Shown piece after piece: positions 53,193 through 62,807 of a stretch of 64,000 nt of DNA (position 1 is the stretch's first letter; every line of letters starts with the position of its first letter). Made by a program: the position numbers and the translations under genes. This DNA comes from Granulosicoccus sp045106855 (lineage in GTDB: Bacteria > Pseudomonadota > Gammaproteobacteria > Granulosicoccales > Granulosicoccaceae): NCBI GenBank assembly GCA_045106855.1, contig JBGCFI010000007.1:196848-260847 (forward strand), in the 5' to 3' direction. The notes under the pieces were generated by a model that was not told the origin of the DNA, ran no database searches, and was given only the letters and a program-made list of their open reading frames with translations.

Positions 53193-54179
53193 ATGCAAAG
53201 TTTTATTAGAAAAGCAACATTACTGGGTGTATTGGCTAGCTCCCTGGCTCTTGGCGCAGCTGTTCAGGCCGCAGAATCGGTAACCGTATATACAGCTGCT
53301 CCGCAGGCCATTGTAGATGAGTTGGTACCCATGTTCACTCAGCAAACAGGCATAGACGTTGAAATCGTAAAGGCTGGTACGGGTGAGCTTATTAATAGAA
53401 TCAAGGCAGAAGGTGCAGGCAAAAGTGCGGATGTAATCTGGAGCGTTGGGGGAGAGGTTCTGGATTTTAATTCAGAATTGTTTGAGACGTATGAGCCTGT
53501 AGATTCAGACAAAATTAATCCAGACTTGCGTCCCAGTACCTGGCTGCCATTTACAGCTGTAGTTAGTGTTTTGTTAGTCAATCCAGGCCAACTGGACGGA
53601 AAACCCGTTCCGGAGAGTTGGGCGGATCTTGCCAAACCGGATTACCTTGAAATGATTTCATCTGCCAGAGCTGATAAATCAGGTTCCTCTTACATCCAGC
53701 TTGCCACCGTTTTACAAGCCTATGGTGAAGAGAAGGGTTGGGAAATATATGAAGGGTTACTGACAAATTTTATTCTGTCTAATAGTTCAGGTGCAGTACC
53801 AAAATTTGTCAACGACGGTGAAATGGCTATTGGTGTTACATTGGAGGATGCTGCTTTGCGTTTCAAGCTTGGAGGTGGACCGGTAGAAATAGTCTATCCG
53901 TCGGAAGGTACCTCAGTCGTGCCGGATGGGATGGCGCTACTTAAGGGTGCGGCTAATGCGGAGTCAGGTAAGAAATTTCTCGATTTCATGACATCACAAG
54001 AAGCACAAAAAGTGGTTGCTGGTATCGGTCGCAGGCCAATTAGAATTGATGTGGATTCGGTACCGGAGCTAAAGCCATTGGCTGAGTTCAAAGCCATAGA
54101 CTATGATGCAGCCTGGGCAGCGGAAAATCGAGAACAACTAGTAAAACTCTGGTCGGATATGTTGCTGGAAGTTCAGTAG
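53193..54179 (+). CDS. Fbp-type ABC transporter substrate-binding protein
   Basis: 328-residue periplasmic binding protein. Signal peptide MQSFIRKATLLGVLASSLAL with cleavage near VQA. Mature start ESVTVYTAAPQAIVDELVPM, then TGIDVEIVKAGTGELINRIK and ADVIWSVGGEVLDFNSELFE. Resembles FbpA/AfuA Fe(III) or 2-aminoethylphosphonate-binding proteins; the paired Tyr residues typical of ferric-binding FbpA are not obvious, so a phosphonate-like or other anionic ligand is equally possible. First of a three-gene importer operon. Confidence 0.9.
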   Translation: MQSFIRKATLLGVLASSLALGAAVQAAESVTVYTAAPQAIVDELVPMFTQQTGIDVEIVKAGTGELINRIKAEGAGKSADVIWSVGGEVLDFNSELFETYEPVDSDKINPDLRPSTWLPFTAVVSVLLVNPGQLDGKPVPESWADLAKPDYLEMISSARADKSGSSYIQLATVLQAYGEEKGWEIYEGLLTNFILSNSSGAVPKFVNDGEMAIGVTLEDAALRFKLGGGPVEIVYPSEGTSVVPDGMALLKGAANAESGKKFLDFMTSQEAQKVVAGIGRRPIRIDVDSVPELKPLAEFKAIDYDAAWAAENREQLVKLWSDMLLEVQ

Positions 54180-54219
54180 TTGAATAGATTATGCAGAGTG
54201 ATATCCGGTAAAACAGACA

Positions 54220-55362
54220 TTGCCGGTATTGCCATCTGGCTCACCTGAAACTAGAGTAAAACTTGTGGCAGATGTACACATACGTAATCTGAAAAAAAGT
54301 TACGGGTCTGTCGTGGCGCTGCAGGATATTTCTTTAAATATACCTGCAGGGTCATTTTTTACCTTACTGGGGCCTAGTGGCTGTGGGAAAACCACCTTGT
54401 TAAGGACCATTGCCGGATTTCACCGTCAGGACCAGGGCAGCATTCATGTTGGCTCTGAATCCATGGAGGATAAGCCTGTTCATTTGCGAGATATAGGCAT
54501 GGTTTTTCAGGACTATGCCGTTTTTCCTCATTTATCTGTCGAACAGAATATCGGGTTTGGCCTCAAGCAGAGAAAATTTGCAAGAAGTGAAATAAATAGT
54601 CAGGTCTCCGAAATTCTAGAGATCGTACAACTCGGCCATTTAGCCACTCGCATGCCTCACGAACTTAGTGGTGGTCAACAGCAGCGGGTGGGGCTCGCCA
54701 GAGCGCTGGTGACACGCCCTAAGGTCATGCTAATGGACGAACCACTATCCAACCTGGATGCACAGTTGCGTATTGACCTGCGGCAGGAATTACGTACCAT
54801 CCAGAAAAATCTTGGTATTACCACTATTTATGTGACTCATGATCAGGAAGAAGCTCTTGAGATGTCAGATTTCGTTTGTGTGATGCACAAAGGGGTTATT
54901 CAGCACAGCGATACTCCATGGTCTATCTACCACGAGCCGGCTAATAGATTTGTTGCTTCGTTTGTAGGCTCTAACAATTTCCTGCGAATGGAAGTGATCG
55001 AAGGCTCGCCGTGCATGGGTGGATTTGCACTGAAAAACCTTGATAGAGATTCATTTGTATTTGATAACAATAAAGTTGTTGCTGCTATTCGACCAGAAGA
55101 CTTCAGGCTTTGCCTGTCAGGTGAAGATAAAACGGTTGACGAGTCCTCAATCCGAATTCCAGTAAGCTTACAGTACAGGAGTTTTGCGGGCCGAGAATTG
55201 CGTATTAGTGCTGAAGTGCCAGATGGAACCATGGTCCAGATAATCGCAGCGCCACGACCCGAATTCCTGGCTTTGGAAAAAAATACAAAATTACACGTAC
55301 TCATTCCTAGAAACAAGATCAGTTTTTTTCAGTCGGATGACGTTGGTGTTCGTTTGAAATGA
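54220..55362 (+). CDS. Fbp/Pot-type ABC transporter ATP-binding protein
   Basis: 380 residues. Complete ATPase: Walker A GPSGCGKTTLLRTIAGF, Q-loop MVFQDYAVFPHLSV, signature LSGGQQQRVGLARAL, Walker B VMLMDEPLSNLD, switch TIYVTHDQEEALE. C-terminal TOBE-like domain (SNNFLRMEV, AAIRPEDFRLCL) as in FbpC/PotA. The TTG start at 54220 is uncertain; GTG 54265 gives MADVHIRNLKKSYGS, closer to family N-termini. Stop overlaps the permease start by 4 bp (ATGA). Confidence 0.93.
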   Translation: MPVLPSGSPETRVKLVADVHIRNLKKSYGSVVALQDISLNIPAGSFFTLLGPSGCGKTTLLRTIAGFHRQDQGSIHVGSESMEDKPVHLRDIGMVFQDYAVFPHLSVEQNIGFGLKQRKFARSEINSQVSEILEIVQLGHLATRMPHELSGGQQQRVGLARALVTRPKVMLMDEPLSNLDAQLRIDLRQELRTIQKNLGITTIYVTHDQEEALEMSDFVCVMHKGVIQHSDTPWSIYHEPANRFVASFVGSNNFLRMEVIEGSPCMGGFALKNLDRDSFVFDNNKVVAAIRPEDFRLCLSGEDKTVDESSIRIPVSLQYRSFAGRELRISAEVPDGTMVQIIAAPRPEFLALEKNTKLHVLIPRNKISFFQSDDVGVRLK

Positions 55363-57023
55363 AAACGGTATCTCTGAGACGCCTGCAGCCTGATTTCTGG
55401 TCTGTCGTGCTGTTTTTTATACTGTTAATGATTGCTCTGTTATTGCTAACACCCATAGGCAAGGTATTCATTCTTAGTTTTACTGATGCAGAAACAGGAC
55501 GCTACACTTTAGCTAACTATACAAAGATATTTAGCCACAAATACTACGTCACGGCACTCAAAAATACGATAGTGGTTGGTGTTCTGGGGATGTTGGGTGC
55601 CTGCTTTCTTGGAATACCACTAGCGTACTGCATGTCTAGATACCACATTCCCGGTAGGGCTTTGGTATCCACGCTGGCTGTTCTTGCTCTTGTCTCTCCA
55701 CCCTTTATTGGCGCATATGCCTGGATAATGATATTTGGTGCTAACGGTTTAGTGACTAACTTGTTTAAGCTGATTGGTGTGGACGTTCCGACGATCTACG
55801 GCTATTCCGGAATTGTGCTTGTATTCAGTCTTAAATTCTATCCTTTTGTATATTTAATGACAGAAAGCGCGTTTTCCTCAATAAACAAATCACTTGAAGA
55901 AGCGGCAGAAAATCTCGGCTGCACACCATTCGAGCGATTTCGCAAAATCACGCTACCGTTGGTTTTTCCAGCTGTGAGCACGGGGGCTATTTTAAGTTTT
56001 GTTCTATCAATTGCAGACTTTGGCACGCCTTCAATCATTGGCCGAAAAGTCAGAACTTTGTCAACTGTGGCCTATAACCAATATACCTCTGAGCTGGGAG
56101 GTCCACCGACATTGGCCGTGACTATCTCTATGCTTATGATTTTCATATCTATCAGCGCAATTGTGTTACAACGCTACTTTATGTCGAAACGTCGTTATGC
56201 AAGTTCCTTAACCAATTTGTCGAGCCGTGTCAGACTAAAGGGATGGTGGGCTTTCCTGGTATATGGTGTTTGTTACTTTATTGTGATCTGTAGTGTCGCT
56301 CCATCATTTGTAGTCATCTATACGTCATTTCTAGAAACAAGCGGGCCAGTATTCACCGGGGGATTCGGATTGAATAGTTACAACCGCGTGATTCATGAGA
56401 TATCTGGAGCGGTTGTAAATAGTTTCATGTTCGCCGGTATTGCCGTTATGATGATTACGCTGGTTAGTGGATTGATCTCTTACATTATTGTCAGGCGAGA
56501 TGGAAGAACAGCCGGCTTGCTCGATACCGTACTAATGGTGCCCTATCTGGTTCCCGGGATTGTCATTGCAATTGGATTCGTAACAACCTTCAATCACTGG
56601 CCGGTCGATCTTGTGGGAACGGCAGCTATTATTATACTGGTTGTTTTTATAAGGCGTTTGCCTTACGGCGTGCGCTCTACTACTTCCAGTCTTAGGCAGA
56701 TTAAGCCATCGATAGAAGAGGCTGCAGCGAGTCTGGGAGCGCGACCGCTCAATGTATTTTTGCAAGTCACTACACCGCTAATTATGCCGGGACTTATAGC
56801 AGGTGCAATGATGAGTTTTATTACGGCGATCAACGAGCTTTCTTCGACGTTAATTCTATACAATGGCAAGACGATCACCATGCCAGTACATATATATGTA
56901 TCGGTTCTAGATGGCGAGTTTGGAATAGCAGCCGCATTGTCAACAATCCTACTTGTCAGCACGGGTATATGTGTTTATGTTGTTTTCAGATTTAGCGGAG
57001 GAAATAAAAGTGCATTTCTCTGA
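55359..57023 (+). CDS. Fbp-type ABC transporter permease (fused two-domain)
   Basis: 554 residues, two permease units in one chain as in FbpB/AfuB. The first half has membrane segments to about residue 270 with the coupling motif EEAAENLGCTPFERFRKITL. The second half repeats the fold with EEAAASLGARPLNVFLQVTT. About 12 membrane segments in total. ATG overlaps the ATPase stop (ATGA). Completes the importer begun at 53193. Confidence 0.93.
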   Translation: MKTVSLRRLQPDFWSVVLFFILLMIALLLLTPIGKVFILSFTDAETGRYTLANYTKIFSHKYYVTALKNTIVVGVLGMLGACFLGIPLAYCMSRYHIPGRALVSTLAVLALVSPPFIGAYAWIMIFGANGLVTNLFKLIGVDVPTIYGYSGIVLVFSLKFYPFVYLMTESAFSSINKSLEEAAENLGCTPFERFRKITLPLVFPAVSTGAILSFVLSIADFGTPSIIGRKVRTLSTVAYNQYTSELGGPPTLAVTISMLMIFISISAIVLQRYFMSKRRYASSLTNLSSRVRLKGWWAFLVYGVCYFIVICSVAPSFVVIYTSFLETSGPVFTGGFGLNSYNRVIHEISGAVVNSFMFAGIAVMMITLVSGLISYIIVRRDGRTAGLLDTVLMVPYLVPGIVIAIGFVTTFNHWPVDLVGTAAIIILVVFIRRLPYGVRSTTSSLRQIKPSIEEAAASLGARPLNVFLQVTTPLIMPGLIAGAMMSFITAINELSSTLILYNGKTITMPVHIYVSVLDGEFGIAAALSTILLVSTGICVYVVFRFSGGNKSAFL

Positions 57024-57162
57024 ATAATCCGCTTTTATCAAACAAGACTTTTGGATAGTAATATATTTTCATTAACTGTCGTAAAGTATCGGTGTAATCG
57101 TATCATTAACAGTTTAATGCAATCATTTTCATCCCCGTTCAGGGTTTCCAGGAGATCCAGCA

Positions 57163-59850
57163 TTGACTACCGAATCAAAGTCTATAATACCTGAAAACCA
57201 GCTGCCGATTACCAACGATATCTCGTCATCTTCAGGTTTGGATCATCTATCGGGTGGCGAAAACCACTATGTTGACGATCGTGTCGATCGGCTGAAAGAT
57301 GATGATCAGAGAAATAAACCACATGCCTTTGTAGTCATGCCGTTTGGTATGAAAGAGGGCATTAATTTCGATATTATCTATGACGAATTGATAAGGCCCG
57401 CACTGTTGGAATCGGGGTTTAAACCCTTTCGGGCGGATGAAGAAACAGTCAGCGGTGACATACTGACCGACATGTTTCAGGAATTACTATTGGCTGATCT
57501 CGTTGTTGTTGATATGAGTATTGACAACGCGAATGTGTTCTATGAGCTTGGTGTAAGGCATGCATTGCGCAAGAGGGGAGTGGTTCATATTCAATCCGGA
57601 CGTGCAAGGATGCCATTCGATGTGTTTAGTGTACGTACATTGCCCTACCATCTCAATGAAGATGGAGTACCTGACAAAGAACACATCGAGAGAGATAAAA
57701 AAAGTCTTATCAGTGTTACAAGAGACACCTGGGCATCAAATGCGGAGGCAATTCATAGTCCTGTATTCGGCCTATTACCCGGTTTAAAAGAACCTGTCAC
57801 AAGCTCTCTTTGCACACCCTTGGCTACTGGTTTCTGGAATGAATTCAATCAATGGGAGCAAAGAGTAGCACTTGCACGACGACAGAAACGAGTGGGAGAC
57901 ATCCTTCTGTTGACCTATGAAATAGATAATCCTCTCTGCAAGGAAGAAGCCGTGATCCAGGCGGGTATGGCACTTAGTGAGATGGGATTTTTCGAACTTG
58001 CATTGCAAGAATATCAGGAAGGTTTGCTGGTCAATCCGGGGAATTTGTTTTTCAGGAGACAGGAAGGGAAGTTGCTAAATCTGTTAGGTCGAGTTGATGA
58101 GGCGATTCTTAAACTTGAAAGTCTGCTGCAAGATGCCCCGAACGATGCTCGTGCTATCAGTCATTTAGGCCGTATCTACTTGAATATCTGGCAAGAATGC
58201 TGGGAGCATATTGAAGATACTGAAGAGCGACAGGCTGCGGCTTTTGACAGTTGCCAGTGGGCGATTAAATCAATGGATACCTATTTACGGGGATTTAATA
58301 TTGATCGGAACAATCTTGAACCCGGAATCAAGGCTTTAACTATAGCTAGTTTGCTCGTACCCTTGGCTGACAAGTTTGATGTTGAGGAAATGCCAGATGC
58401 TGATTTGAGTCGTATTAGAGCGCTGTTTCCCTTATTGAAGGACTCATTACTATTTGCACTCCAGACTATTTCACAGTCAGAAAAATGTGATTTCTGGACA
58501 TGGAGTTCTCTGGGAAATTGGCATTTGCTTAATGGTGATTCATCGTTGATCGTAAACCGTCTGTATCGTAAAGCATTGTCGTATGGCAAAAAGAATATAT
58601 CTCAATTGCGCAGCAGTCTCAAACAATTACACGTGTTTAAATCCCTTGGAATTTATCTGGATCAAGCGACTAAAGCAGGCGAAGTTATTAGATGCGAAAT
58701 CAATAGAATTGAAGCAGGACAGTCTGACCTTCACAGAATGTCAGATTCAAGAATTGGTAAGGATGTACGAGCATTTCTATTTAGTGGACACATGTTGGAT
58801 AAACAAGATGTAGAACATCCAAGGTTTCCCGCTTCGTTAGAAGATGAGGTTCGTAGGCAAGTGGACCTGTCGCTTGATCGTGGAAATGCAACGCCTAAAG
58901 ATCACGCTTATACATCGGGTGCTGCGTGTGGCGGAGACATAATATTTATTGAAGCATGTGTGGCGCGTGGTATGCAGGTTCATGTTCATATGCCTTGTGA
59001 CGAAGCTCATTATGTTAGAAAATTCATAAGTCACGCTGGAGAGTCCTGGATAACTCGCTACTATGATTTACGCAGTGAACCCTTGGTTAAATTGTATTAT
59101 CAGGAGGAACGAATTGGCATAGCTGCGGAGGGTGTGGATCCATACGTTCGTAACGTAAGGTGGTCATTGTTTGCATCACTTGTGCATGGTGTTGACAAAT
59201 TAAGACTAATCGCATTGTGGGATGGTGAATCTAATGATGAAAAATCAGTATCCGGAAAAAAAATCGATCAGGAGTCCAAGCGCGTCTGTAAAATGGTAAG
59301 CATGACGGAACTAAAAGGTGGAATAGTTGATCACATACACATTGGAAAATTGGAATACTTATTCCGTGACGGTTTAAATGAATTGGAAGATACACCGGCA
59401 GTTCATGTGTCAATGGACGCACGAATCGGTCTATTAAAAAAAGTTGCTCTGTTTTCCACATTGCACCGTGTAGATTTGACGCAGATAGCGCGTCACTCTG
59501 TGGAACGACATTATACTGCCGGGCAAGTTTTGGCCAAACAGGGCCAAAGTGGAGACGAGTTATTTATAATTGCATCTGGTGAAATCTCTGTACGATCTAT
59601 CACAGAGGATGGAAATGAAATAGAAGTTGCCAGAAGAGGAGCAGGTGACTATGTTGGTGAATTAGCCTTGTTACATGAACAATCACGTATGGCTTCATTA
59701 GTGGCTGTAAGTGAGGTTCTTGTTCTAACCATAGATCAAGCGAAATTCCAGCGTATATTACGTGCAAGGCCTCAAACAGGTCAGGCTATTACCAGGACAC
59801 TGGTCAAGCGCTTGTCTGAAGCGACAGCTCAAACGCTTGAGATGGGGTAG
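57163..59850 (+). CDS. Multidomain protein: nucleoside deoxyribosyltransferase-like, TPR, SLOG-like and cyclic-nucleotide-binding domains
   Basis: 895 residues in a novel-looking order. Residues about 53-165 (HAFVVMPFGMKEG, LLADLVVVDMSIDNANVFYE, LGVRHALRKRG) match the nucleoside 2-deoxyribosyltransferase/TIR-like fold found in bacterial ASK-type and immune proteins. About 220-515 is helical, with TPR-like units (ALSEMGFFELALQEYQEGLL, GKLLNLLGRVDEAILKLESL), similar to TRAFs-binding regions. About 533-690 (FLFSGHMLD, SGAACGGDIIFIEACVARG, VHVHMPC) is SLOG-like. About 757-890 is a cyclic-nucleotide-binding domain with phosphate cassette GELALLHEQSRMAS (Arg present). No membrane segment, so cytoplasmic. 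TTG start with AGGAG 8 nt upstream. It stands alone, 140 bp after the ABC operon. Function inferred only: a nucleotide- or NAD-processing effector or sensor gated by a cyclic nucleotide. Confidence 0.85.
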   Translation: MTTESKSIIPENQLPITNDISSSSGLDHLSGGENHYVDDRVDRLKDDDQRNKPHAFVVMPFGMKEGINFDIIYDELIRPALLESGFKPFRADEETVSGDILTDMFQELLLADLVVVDMSIDNANVFYELGVRHALRKRGVVHIQSGRARMPFDVFSVRTLPYHLNEDGVPDKEHIERDKKSLISVTRDTWASNAEAIHSPVFGLLPGLKEPVTSSLCTPLATGFWNEFNQWEQRVALARRQKRVGDILLLTYEIDNPLCKEEAVIQAGMALSEMGFFELALQEYQEGLLVNPGNLFFRRQEGKLLNLLGRVDEAILKLESLLQDAPNDARAISHLGRIYLNIWQECWEHIEDTEERQAAAFDSCQWAIKSMDTYLRGFNIDRNNLEPGIKALTIASLLVPLADKFDVEEMPDADLSRIRALFPLLKDSLLFALQTISQSEKCDFWTWSSLGNWHLLNGDSSLIVNRLYRKALSYGKKNISQLRSSLKQLHVFKSLGIYLDQATKAGEVIRCEINRIEAGQSDLHRMSDSRIGKDVRAFLFSGHMLDKQDVEHPRFPASLEDEVRRQVDLSLDRGNATPKDHAYTSGAACGGDIIFIEACVARGMQVHVHMPCDEAHYVRKFISHAGESWITRYYDLRSEPLVKLYYQEERIGIAAEGVDPYVRNVRWSLFASLVHGVDKLRLIALWDGESNDEKSVSGKKIDQESKRVCKMVSMTELKGGIVDHIHIGKLEYLFRDGLNELEDTPAVHVSMDARIGLLKKVALFSTLHRVDLTQIARHSVERHYTAGQVLAKQGQSGDELFIIASGEISVRSITEDGNEIEVARRGAGDYVGELALLHEQSRMASLVAVSEVLVLTIDQAKFQRILRARPQTGQAITRTLVKRLSEATAQTLEMG

Positions 59851-60058
59851 TTTGGCTTGTTAGGTATTGTTGTTGCCGAAATGGGGTAATGCAAGAAAAT
59901 ATAACTAGCTGGGGTAGGATTAAATGATAGCGATCCATCCAGTCTCCATTTATGTTCTTACAGCAAAGTCATAAAGCGCTAGCAACATATGTACTCATTG
60001 CATGAATTGATAGAATTACTATCGATTTCATCTATATCGTTGTCAATTGTACTAATCT

Positions 60059-60829
60059 GGTCTCGATATAAATACGCTTGGCTATACGCTTACCTTTGAT
60101 CAGACAACGCTGGTCTGGTGGTTTCAGTCTGATGTGTATCATGTTGATATGCGAATACCACAAGACTTTGGTAAGGGAAGTGCCTGGACAGAGCTAACAT
60201 CTTATTCGCAGCTCGATGATGAGCAACTGCGCAGCGTAACGGATGCTGAAGGTTTTGCTGGTACCACTGAGGTTGAAAACAGCATCTGTACCTGGACCCG
60301 GCAAATCAACTATCGAGGCAGGTTGCAAGGTCTCGATACCGGTCTGCTCGAACAAACTCCTGCAGGATTACTCGAGTCAGGGATTCATGATGATTATAGT
60401 GAGCTGTGGCAGCCACATTACTCCTCAAGTCAGCCTTTTTCCGATCTTCAATTGCCCGGTGGACAGATGATGGAGTCGGTAGATGCCGAGCAGTATCTTT
60501 TTATTGTACACACAGACACCAGATTTGCACTGGGAAGAGCGCGGCTTGCAGATCTGGATTGTTCAAAAACGCTTGCACAAAGACTGGAGACTGCGATAGC
60601 GGAGAAAGATTAAGCAACTCTGGCGATGCTATTGGATATGGAGTTCTGTGCTGGTACTATCGATGATCGTGGTGGGGTAATCGATGTGTTTACTAATCCG
60701 TTTCGAAAAGATACTATTGCATTTGCTGCACGTACCGATCTTTCATCCGGACAGGCACTGGAGCTTAATTGTTTAGACTTCTATGGCAATGAGTCGCAGT
60801 TGGTGTTCCAGACCAGCGGCTCGTTCTAG
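60059..60829 (+). pseudogene. Hypothetical protein (possibly HRI1-like), interrupted by in-frame TAA; N-terminus unclear
   Basis: Open frame from 60056 (after a stop at 60053) encodes LTFDQTTLVWWFQSDVYHVD, then FAGTTEVENSICTWTRQINY and ESGIHDDYSELWQPHYSS. This is reminiscent of small HRI1-like hypothetical proteins, but only from memory, so I leave it unnamed. TAA at 60611-60613 interrupts the frame, and the same frame continues as MLLDMEFCAGTIDDRGGVID to a natural stop at 60829. A CAA-to-TAA change would explain the stop. No good start codon or ribosome-binding site was found; GTG 60134 begins too late. The 208 bp before it hold no gene. Confidence 0.55.
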
Positions 60830-60898
60830 GGGTATAAATAGCGAATGGGCGCTTTATCTACGTCAAGCGCCACAGTAGGTCTTGTACCCCACCCGTAT

Positions 60899-62473
60899 TC
60901 ATATCACCAATGGACAACTGCGAGTATAGGCCGTACTGCCTTCGTTGCTAAAGGATAGTGTCGCACTGGCATTTTTGATTATGCAGCGGCCATCCTGTTC
61001 TTTGAAAGTAATGTTTGGTGCATCAACTTGCGCGGCTTTTAAGCTGCATTGCTCGTAGTCAAGTGGACCGGTTACGTTCTGTGTGCCATGATCCCAGTTT
61101 GAAAATGCCGTTACACCTTCACTCCAGAACATGTCTTCACCCATGTTTGTATAAGTGCATGCCTGAAACTGTAGCGCGTAGAGCACGCCGGTGGTACCGG
61201 CACCACCACCCATGTTTATGGTTATGGCTCCCTCAGCTCTGTTGCTATCGACAATCGAAATAGATCTTCCAAAACGTTCTGCATTTTGTAGTGATAAGTC
61301 AAAACCTCCCTCAGTGGAGTTGATACGGGTAAACGACTCTACTGTTTTATCTTGATTTAAGTAGAGTACATAGCCCACTCCAGCATTGTATTGGTTGGCA
61401 CTTGAGATTAAATCCGGCACCGAGTCACCGTTTAAATCGCCGGCGGCGACTAAGGCATGACCAAAATGACTTCCCGTAGTCCCGTTAGCATTTGTCGCAA
61501 GCTCAATTGTTTCGTCAAAACCTGCAAGGCCTGGCGCTATTTTGGTTTTATCTACTACCTCATGCGTGTTTGGATCTAACGACAAAATCCAGATTGCGCC
61601 AAGACCATTGTCGGATTCAAATGCGCCAACAGCAAGCTCTAGCGTCCCGTCATTATCAAGATCACCCAGCAGAGCAGACTCGCGTCCTCCGAAACTATCT
61701 TCAGCATTTATGCCGCTGCCGAACCCACCCAGACCTTCACCGATGGTGACGACATCATCCATTGCCAGGGATGAGTCCTGGTTGAAGAACAAGAGTCTAA
61801 TACGACCGCCATTAATGGCGTTGGGATCTGCTGCGACGAGATCAACTCGTCCATCGTTGTTGAGATCTCCAACCGAGCTAAGTCCAAATCCCATGATATT
61901 GGTATTTTTTACCATCGATTTGACGGTACCATCTGTATTGAGATGCAGAATGTAAACTGCTGGAGTGGTTGGCGAAGGTGCCGAGACTGCAACATCGGGT
62001 GTGCCGTCTCCGTTATAGTCGCCAATTCCAGCAACACCATACCCAAAAAAATCGCCCGCAAGTAACTCGTCTGTAAAGTTGCCTTCCAGAGCTGATATCT
62101 TCTGACTGGAATTGACTGTGCCATTGGCATTCATGAAGAGAATATAAACGGCACCTGCATCGGTCGCTCCGTCGTCATCGGAGCGCGCTCCAATAATCAA
62201 GTCGGTTACACCATCGCCATTTATATCGCCGGCGTTGTCATGGTCGCGAGCAAACCTGTCACCACTCTCCAGCTCCGCTTCAAAACCGCCTTCACCCGAT
62301 GCTATTCGGATGAAGCTTGAGGGTTCAAATAGCCGTGTTGTTATGCCAGAAATTGGGCCAGTGTCGCCTGCGACGGAAATAGGCAAGGATGTGCCGTCAT
62401 CGCTGTTGCAAGCCTGGAGTAATAGTCCTGCTCCAATGCAGAATAGGGTTGCTAGTCTTCCGGGTTTGCACAT
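60899..62473 (-). CDS. FG-GAP (integrin alpha-like) repeat lipoprotein
   Basis: 524 residues. Lipobox LLQAC (Cys22) after a short signal peptide. The mature protein contains a series of FG-GAP/calcium-binding blades: GDINGDGVTDLIIGARSDD, GIGDYNGDGTPDVAVSAPSP, SVGDLNNDGRVDLVAADPNA, LGDLDNDGTLELAVGAFESD, AAGDLNGDSVPDLISSANQY. The C-terminal part has about four cysteines and may be a separate small domain (CTYTNMGEDMFWSEGVTAFS). Probable surface-exposed adhesion or ligand-binding beta-propeller. ATG 62473 was preferred to the longer frame from 62638. Divergent from the FAD monooxygenase, with the 32-bp repeat between them. Confidence 0.9.
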   Translation of the reverse strand: MCKPGRLATLFCIGAGLLLQACNSDDGTSLPISVAGDTGPISGITTRLFEPSSFIRIASGEGGFEAELESGDRFARDHDNAGDINGDGVTDLIIGARSDDDGATDAGAVYILFMNANGTVNSSQKISALEGNFTDELLAGDFFGYGVAGIGDYNGDGTPDVAVSAPSPTTPAVYILHLNTDGTVKSMVKNTNIMGFGLSSVGDLNNDGRVDLVAADPNAINGGRIRLLFFNQDSSLAMDDVVTIGEGLGGFGSGINAEDSFGGRESALLGDLDNDGTLELAVGAFESDNGLGAIWILSLDPNTHEVVDKTKIAPGLAGFDETIELATNANGTTGSHFGHALVAAGDLNGDSVPDLISSANQYNAGVGYVLYLNQDKTVESFTRINSTEGGFDLSLQNAERFGRSISIVDSNRAEGAITINMGGGAGTTGVLYALQFQACTYTNMGEDMFWSEGVTAFSNWDHGTQNVTGPLDYEQCSLKAAQVDAPNITFKEQDGRCIIKNASATLSFSNEGSTAYTRSCPLVI

Positions 62474-62621
62474 TTGAATTCCATCGTGTTGGAGTAATCC
62501 TCGCGTTCGGTAGCTGCGCTTCAGCCATGGATATTTAGCGAGGTGGTGTTGATTGTTGTGTTGCGCTGAAAGATAAACTCTAATTGTGCAAAGAATAAGT
62601 CTGAGATGGAGGTAAAATTCC

Positions 62622-62749
62622 CCGGTGTCGGACTGCATGCCCGTTTAAACCCGCCGGTGTTGCACTGTATGCCCGTTTAATCTTGCCGTTGTTGGACTGT
62701 TTGCCCGTTTAATTTTGCGGGTGTTGGGCGGTTTGCCCGTTTAAACCTT
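62622..62749. repeat. Four tandem copies of a 32-bp repeat
   Basis: Units start at 62622, 62654, 62686 and 62718, each exactly 32 bp, with core TGCCCGTTTAA. Copies are imperfect, with variation outside the core. The array lies in the divergent region between the FG-GAP lipoprotein and the FAD monooxygenase. At 32 bp per unit (about three helical turns), the cores fall on the same DNA face, which is compatible with an operator array. Confidence 0.85.
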
Positions 62750-62807
62750 GGTGAGTGTGCCGCTTCCCAATTCCAACAGGCGTTAGTAATTGCGATATGC
62801 TGTCTGT

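Noticed and set aside
60848..60871. Hairpin GGCGCTT/AAGCGCC between the broken hypothetical gene and the FG-GAP gene
   Set aside because: 7-bp stem, no T-run on either strand; could be a poor bidirectional terminator, but evidence is insufficient.
62622..62749. CRISPR array
   Set aside because: The 32-bp units are directly adjacent with no spacers, and no cas genes are present.
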